From NCBI GenBank assembly GCA_014905825.1, contig JACGCN010000007.1, positions 1,240,001 through 1,304,000 on the forward strand: a stretch of 64,000 nucleotides of DNA, written 5' to 3'. The stretch is from Lyophyllum atratum. Taxonomy: Eukaryota > Basidiomycota > Agaricomycetes > Agaricales > Lyophyllaceae. The position numbers and the translations under genes were made by a program. Under the pieces are notes generated by a model, which saw only the letters and a program-made list of their open reading frames with translations, made no database searches and had not been told where the DNA came from. The first letter of the stretch is position 1. Every line of letters starts with the position of its first letter. Below, piece by piece: positions 59,162 to 64,000 of the stretch.

Positions 59162-60197
59162 GGTGGGCGTTGGATAAACATGGTTCAGGGTTCGTCTCTC
59201 AGGCTTATAGACGGCGAAAATGACTCGATGGGAGCGTTACTGCAATTATCCTATTGGTAAAGCTACATTTTGTATTTCTAGACCAGCTGCTGTGTGGAAA
59301 TGAAAGACACAGCAGCTGATGTGGTCTCGTATTGATAACACTGGTCGTCAGAAATAGAGGTGCGGAAGCAGCCTCGTCGGTCTCCCATCGCTCCGTTACT
59401 CTGGTAGTCGTCGAATAACAACTGCAGAGTGCAACACGACTGCTGCATCGATGGTGAAGACACCCACCCATATTTTTTCGAAAATTTATGTGATCGAGGC
59501 ACGTGACACGTACTTCTTTTGGCGCGTCTCGAAAGTTTACATCCAACTCACGACCGCCTTCTACTTCGTCACCTCTTGCGCCATCTAGAACACAGCTACA
59601 TTCATATCGATAGGCCGAAACGCGAAAAATACACGCTTAGGCGGAGTCAGAAAATTGACCATTTCACTGGCACTCCTTCCTCGCCATCCACGTCGTGTCT
59701 TGGAATCTCTTCTTGCACTTCCTCGTCGTTGTGGCATAGGAAGCATGTCTGTTTGAGGAAAGAGGATCCAATCCGAGCCGCCTCGATCGGGCCTGGGTAC
59801 GCGTCAATGTCAGCATCTCCATTGCTCAGGTCGACCCTCGCCACACGTTTTCTCTTGGTTCCGGCCTGGGCAGCATAACGTTGGAACGAGCCGTTTCAGA
59901 ATCCCTCTTGTCTACATGCTGTGCTGGAGGAGGTGAAGACGGGAAGGGAGTCACCGTAGATTACGGTGGAGAGTAACAAGGACCTGACGAATATCGATGT
60001 TGCGGTGCTCGGCGTACATAAGCCATCAGCAGTCAAGGTAAACATGAAGAGAAGCTAGGATTGTGGGCTTTCTCGTGGGTATGGCAACAGCGACTGCTCA
60101 GCTTCGATTTGTAATCCGCCCTGAACCAAACAAGCCCAGGACCCCGAACGCATAGATTAGCGTCATATCTAATCAGTGATTTGCTAGGTTAACTTTC
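59162..60197. other. Intergenic region with unassigned frame
   Basis: ARG7 promoter side. A minus-strand frame (stop 59647, up to about 59880) encodes GTKRKRVARVDLSNGDADID and TCFLCHNDEEVQ, possibly an exon of a small gene, but no start or partner exon was found. Confidence 0.3.
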
Positions 60198-61002
60198 ATG
60201 TTCAACATCGTTTGTCGTCGACTCTGGCTACCACCACGTCACGCTGGACTGCCGTCCAGCTGTGAAACCTCTTATAGTATGTATGTTCTATGTTTTCTCA
60301 ATGGGTTTGGTGTCCTTACGTTGCTGAACTTGTTCATTTCAATTTTACAGGTACATTATGCTATTTTGCCTCCCCTGGCCCTCAGGACACCAGACAGCGC
60401 CCTCCTACACTTCAGAAGGATTATTAGATGGCGGGGGAAGATTACTAGCAACCCTTTTTGCCGGTTTCTCCAGATCTGGCAGGGAAAAGCATGCAGTGGC
60501 TCAGGCGACTCCCAAGGGAGCAAGGGGAAGGGAAGAAAGAGCAGGGCAGACGACAGGTGGGCGAGAGCCACTTAGGTGCGCCCGGCTACCTCTCTATGAC
60601 TACCGACCTCATGTACCCCGCTCGTAGCCATTCCGACCCCTCTGCTTCGACCCCGTTCTCCATGCGAAGCCGAATCCCGCTACTACGTCGCCACACCAGC
60701 ACAGCACTTTCCACCGCACAAGCCTCCTCTAACTGCCAAAGACGGCTCTCAGACCCAAGCCGCCACGGGCACGAAGGCATCTAGCACCTACTCCGGTGCT
60801 CACTTACACATCGCGCACCCCACCCACCTTGGTGCCCGAGCGCAGCTCGCTCAATGACTTTTCCGGATACACACACTCTGCCTCTCGTACGCACGAGAGC
60901 CGGCACGGCCTTGGCGCTGGCGGGATGCTTCCACCCTACGTCGAGGACCTTCCTCCGACATACGCAATCAAAGCCCCCGAGGCCCTGACACTCGCGCGTT
61001 AA
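60198..61002 (+). CDS. Putative membrane protein, broken or unresolved model
   Basis: ATG 60198 begins a frame with a hydrophobic segment, VLTLLNLFISIL. Downstream frames carry a low-complexity Ser/Pro/Arg part (SHSDPSASTPFSMRSRIPLL) and a last segment, GGMLPPYVEDLPPTYAIKAP, that has the PPY-rich tail seen in many basidiomycete membrane proteins. The three parts are in different frames, and I could not place introns that join them. It may be multi-exon, or a decayed gene. Confidence 0.3.
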
Positions 61003-62844
61003 TAGTCGTTCCGACCCCTCCGCCCGGCATCTGCCACTGCGCCTCCTCCACTTGCTGTAAGAGGCCAATAGACACCACACCTCGAGACCTGGATCGTCAA
61101 GCAAACCGTTGGATGGAACTCCGAAGCGCCCGCTCGTTTGATTTAATTGAGCAATGTTTCGACAATCGACAGGTACGTTTCCTTCCTGATTTCTCTCGGC
61201 CCTTGCTCACTGCTTTTGTGAAGCTTGAGTGCGCGATATTCTCACGCATTCGCACCATGCAAATCCTTCGTTCGTCGGGCGATACGGCGATGGAAAAGGG
61301 CCGTACACAATGTGACCCAGATTTGATTATTTCTGATTGAAGAGTTGATCACAGTGCAGGCTTGACAATGTTATCGTGAACCCTTCGAATCCTCGAAAAG
61401 GACCTTAGAAATTAGTACTTGTTCTGGGTGATGCTGCACAACCGAGCATAGGCCACGGTGGAGACCTGTACAGCCAGGTAAGAACAGAATTTCCGAGATC
61501 CCAAACCGTTGACTACATCTGATCAAGGTTCTTATATTACTCAGTCCGTCCGGGCTCGTCATTCCCAACGCATGGACAGTTGACTCAGCTTGTGTCTCAT
61601 CGTTTGAATTGAATATTCGAAAGACGCCAAACCTCTTTGATGTCGTAAGTTGTGGACCGGACGCACAAGATTCACGACCTCTCCGATTATTGCTACCGCT
61701 ACTAACGCCTACATAGCCCCACGCTGTATTTGATGCCGGGCCGTGCCGTGTATTTCCCCATCTCGCCCAAGTGCTCCTGCGTCCGAGCCCTATGCACTTG
61801 CCTGTGTCCTTGGTATCAGGAGCTGATATGTGGATCTTGAGATGGGATATCCAGACCAGCAGGTCAGAATATGTGCAGGGGTGTGATGAGTGCTCGGCCA
61901 ACATGTAAGAGCCGCATAGTGGGATGCGGCAAGGGTTGGCGAGGAGTTCCGCTAGGTGAGCATCCCCTAAGCTAACGATCGAAATGCCCAGCTTGCTGCT
62001 TTGTATAATTGGGTTTATATGTGATCCAAGAGGGCGATCCGTATCCTGACCGTACAAAATAAAAATGACCATCCGTCCGTGTAACACTTGATGTCAGGCC
62101 TGGGAGAAATTGCTTTGCCTACTGGCAGGCGCCATGAAGGTACCAGAGGAGTGCCGCAAGGCTGAAATTGTGATTAACCTCTAGTGAACGATTTTAGATG
62201 TATGTCACGTAAAATGGGTTCTCGATTGTCGTTGGATGTGCATTGAAAAGGAATAACTGATTATGCAAATGCTCTAAAGGTTGTGACTATCACTATGCCC
62301 TATTATAGGGAGAGATATACTAGGGGTATTCGGCCGATGTGGTAGAAAAGAGGGACGAAAAGCTTCCTGGTAGAGCGAGTATACCAACTAATGATAGAAT
62401 TTCAACTGTTCCTAAGTATGATCCTGTGAGTGCCGGATTGATCTTTAACCTACACGTCTCTACATAATGAATCACATAATTTATAATGCTGCTTTTACAA
62501 TGAAGAAAAATAGGAGCTGACTAGCAGCAAAACTCGGACCCCCCGTTTTAATTAGCGATTGGACAAGCAGGTCATGCACTTGATAGCACACAATTCGTAG
62601 TCTATGCATTCGGGGTCCTGGCATTGTTTGGTTCACGGCAGATTACAAATCACTGTTAAGCGAAGCTGAGCAGTCGCTGTTGCCATACGTGGGATTCAAG
62701 TCGTGGATGGACTCCAATTCTCGAAACCGCCTGTCTGTGTATCTTCTGAGATCTGGCCTATCTTTATGAACATAGCTGGAAATGATCTCATAGCTGGGTG
62801 ATAATACTAGATCTACCGAATATCTAACCTCGCGGCCGCATATC
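61003..62844. other. Gene-poor region
   Basis: The only long frame is on the minus strand (61371 to 62087, 238 codons, opening with GTG). Its composition is unremarkable and no motif is recognised, so it is not called as a gene. AT-rich from about 62280. Confidence 0.35.
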
Positions 62845-63796
62845 TCAGCTTTTCTCGACTCCTTCGTCAACGTCTCTCTGCACCTGTGCATTATGCTTGC
62901 AAAGAATGGTACGTCGGTTCCCGTCATCATGCCATAGTATAAGAACGCTTACCGCCATCGAAAGGACAGTCTGTAAGAACCGCAGTGCATCGGAGAAGTA
63001 AAGGTGTGCAGCAACCTCGATGGCGCTAGTCGACACGCGAGTCTTCAACGATGCAATCTTCTGCTCGTCCGCTGTCAATCTCCGAAAAGAATGGTCAGCA
63101 TCCGTACGAGGCGCTTAATACCACAACCTACCTATCGGACATGTCTGACAGATACATCCTCTGGAACTCCTGGAGCGTCTCCATGCTCGCCTCGAGCTTT
63201 CCCCTCGCAGTCGCTATGAGCTGTCCCGCGGCTGTCATCAAGTTTTCCAAATCCATAGTGAACTCCAGGGACTTCATCCCAGTTGGGTCGTTGGGCCCGG
63301 ATACGAGGGTGCATTTCATAGTCCCGTCTTAGGGTGGTGATGAATCAGTGCCATGGATCACTGTGAGCGAGTCAGTAAGGTTCGTACCCTCCTGTGCGAC
63401 GACTTCATAATGAAGAAGGCCGGAAGCCTGCGTTTGAGGGGCAATCAACATCTGTTCGACCCACTGTGGGAGGTAGACCACATACCTCTCCTTCCTCCGC
63501 CATGTCCCCTTGCGCTTCATCTTCCCCTGTTCCTTCAATGAGTGAAGACTCTTGATACTTCACAAGGCGCTCTTGTCGCTCCTTCAACCTGAGAGACCAG
63601 GCATTAGAAAGGATATCGAGGATAGACGCCAAAGTCACTCCTCATAAAGAGCGACCAGGATATCAGTCACATCCGGGTCTCTATTTGAATCGCGGAGCTT
63701 CTGTATCACTTTATCCGCTTTCTGCTGCGCCGTCTGCAGCTTTTCTGGTGCGCCCGAGGCGAACATGTTACGGATTGAGGAGGTTACGCCGGGCAT
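62845..63796 (-). CDS. Multi-exon protein of unknown function
   Basis: ATG 63796 opens MPGVTSSIRNMFASGAPEKL, then helical, charged segments (KADKVIQKLRDSNRDPDVTD, LKERQERLVKYQESSLIEGT). A middle exon has MKCTLVSGPNDPTGMKSLEF and DLENLMTAAGQLIATARGKL. Later exons have ADEQKIASLKTRVSTSAIEV and HLYFSDALRFLQTVLSMAHN, ending VDEGVEKS. It is mostly alpha-helical and may form coiled coils. At least five exons. The junction around 63400-63540 is uncertain because two frames compete there. No family is recognised; a cytosolic scaffold is only a guess. Confidence 0.6.
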
Positions 63797-64000
63797 TTTC
63801 GGTACGGTATGGGAGGTGGTTTGGATTTTGTATGTGGTGTGATGGTGGTAGTAGTAGCACTGTGCTGACTGAACATTCTACATGTAAGTCCTTCTCAAAC
63901 GTACACCAATGGTCGAGGAGAGAACAAGGTCAATAGATTTGCTCATCTGTGCGGAACCCGAAGGTTCGGCGTATTCATTTCCATAGCCGCTGCGAAGGGG

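Noticed and set aside
61371..62087. 238-codon minus-strand frame
   Set aside because: Opens with GTG, no motif, no supporting splice pattern. It could still be an exon, but the sequence alone does not support it.
1..64000. CRISPR arrays, operons or ribosome binding sites
   Set aside because: No regularly spaced repeats are seen. The spliceosomal introns show a eukaryotic nuclear genome, so bacterial features do not apply.

Overview
The window is fungal nuclear DNA, and everything points to an Agaricomycete-type basidiomycete. Genes sit densely on both strands and are cut by many introns of about 50-65 bases with GT-AG ends. They include an expanded family of leucine-rich F-box proteins, a DUF4238 protein, a membrane-anchored P450, a small secreted cysteine-rich protein and standard eukaryotic housekeeping genes. 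The ORF structure only makes sense after splicing, so most coordinates below are first-to-last coding base including introns. Intron positions were worked out by eye from splice signals and family conservation.

Left part (1-15.6 kb): the 3' part of a cystathionine gamma-synthase, a divergent histone H2A/H2B pair, an acetoacetate-decarboxylase-like protein, homoserine dehydrogenase, an F-box protein, a small one-TM protein, a DUF4238 protein, a complete cytochrome P450 and a secreted protein. Cystathionine gamma-synthase and homoserine dehydrogenase belong to the same aspartate-to-methionine route and lie about 3.5 kb apart.

Middle part (16-40 kb): two tandem dienelactone-hydrolase paralogues (the first frameshifted, the second intact but using two GC-AG introns), a UBE3D-like E3 ligase with a long N-terminal extension, and a four-TM protein spliced to a Gid7/WDR26-like WD40 propeller. 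A large inverted duplication follows. Its arms (about 28.64-30.37 kb and 36.30-37.98 kb) each carry an F-box gene plus the 3' end of an Old Yellow Enzyme gene. The left F-box copy has a one-base frameshift and the right copy is intact. The right OYE end is a relic. Between the arms lie the full OYE gene, an eqolisin-like secreted protein and the 2-oxoglutarate dehydrogenase E2 gene (KGD2). A third, divergent F-box gene starts 88 bases from the right copy, head to head.

Right part (40-64 kb): an intron-containing tRNA-Arg(ACG), a PNRC-motif (Edc1-like) disordered protein followed by about 3 kb of strongly pyrimidine-biased DNA, a MYND zinc-finger protein, a small secreted cysteine-rich protein, the farnesyl/geranylgeranyl-transferase alpha subunit (RAM2), a divergent YRA1 (ALYREF)/RPC31 pair, a stanniocalcin-like secreted protein, the mitochondrial arginine enzyme ARG7/ArgJ, and less certain genes to the end. 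YRA1 contains one 674-base intron, more than ten times the local norm and reminiscent of the autoregulatory YRA1 intron of yeasts.

I found no clearly new molecular system. The items most worth a check are the inverted duplication, the YRA1 intron, the TM-WD40 and UBE3D fusions, and the paired dienelactone hydrolases.
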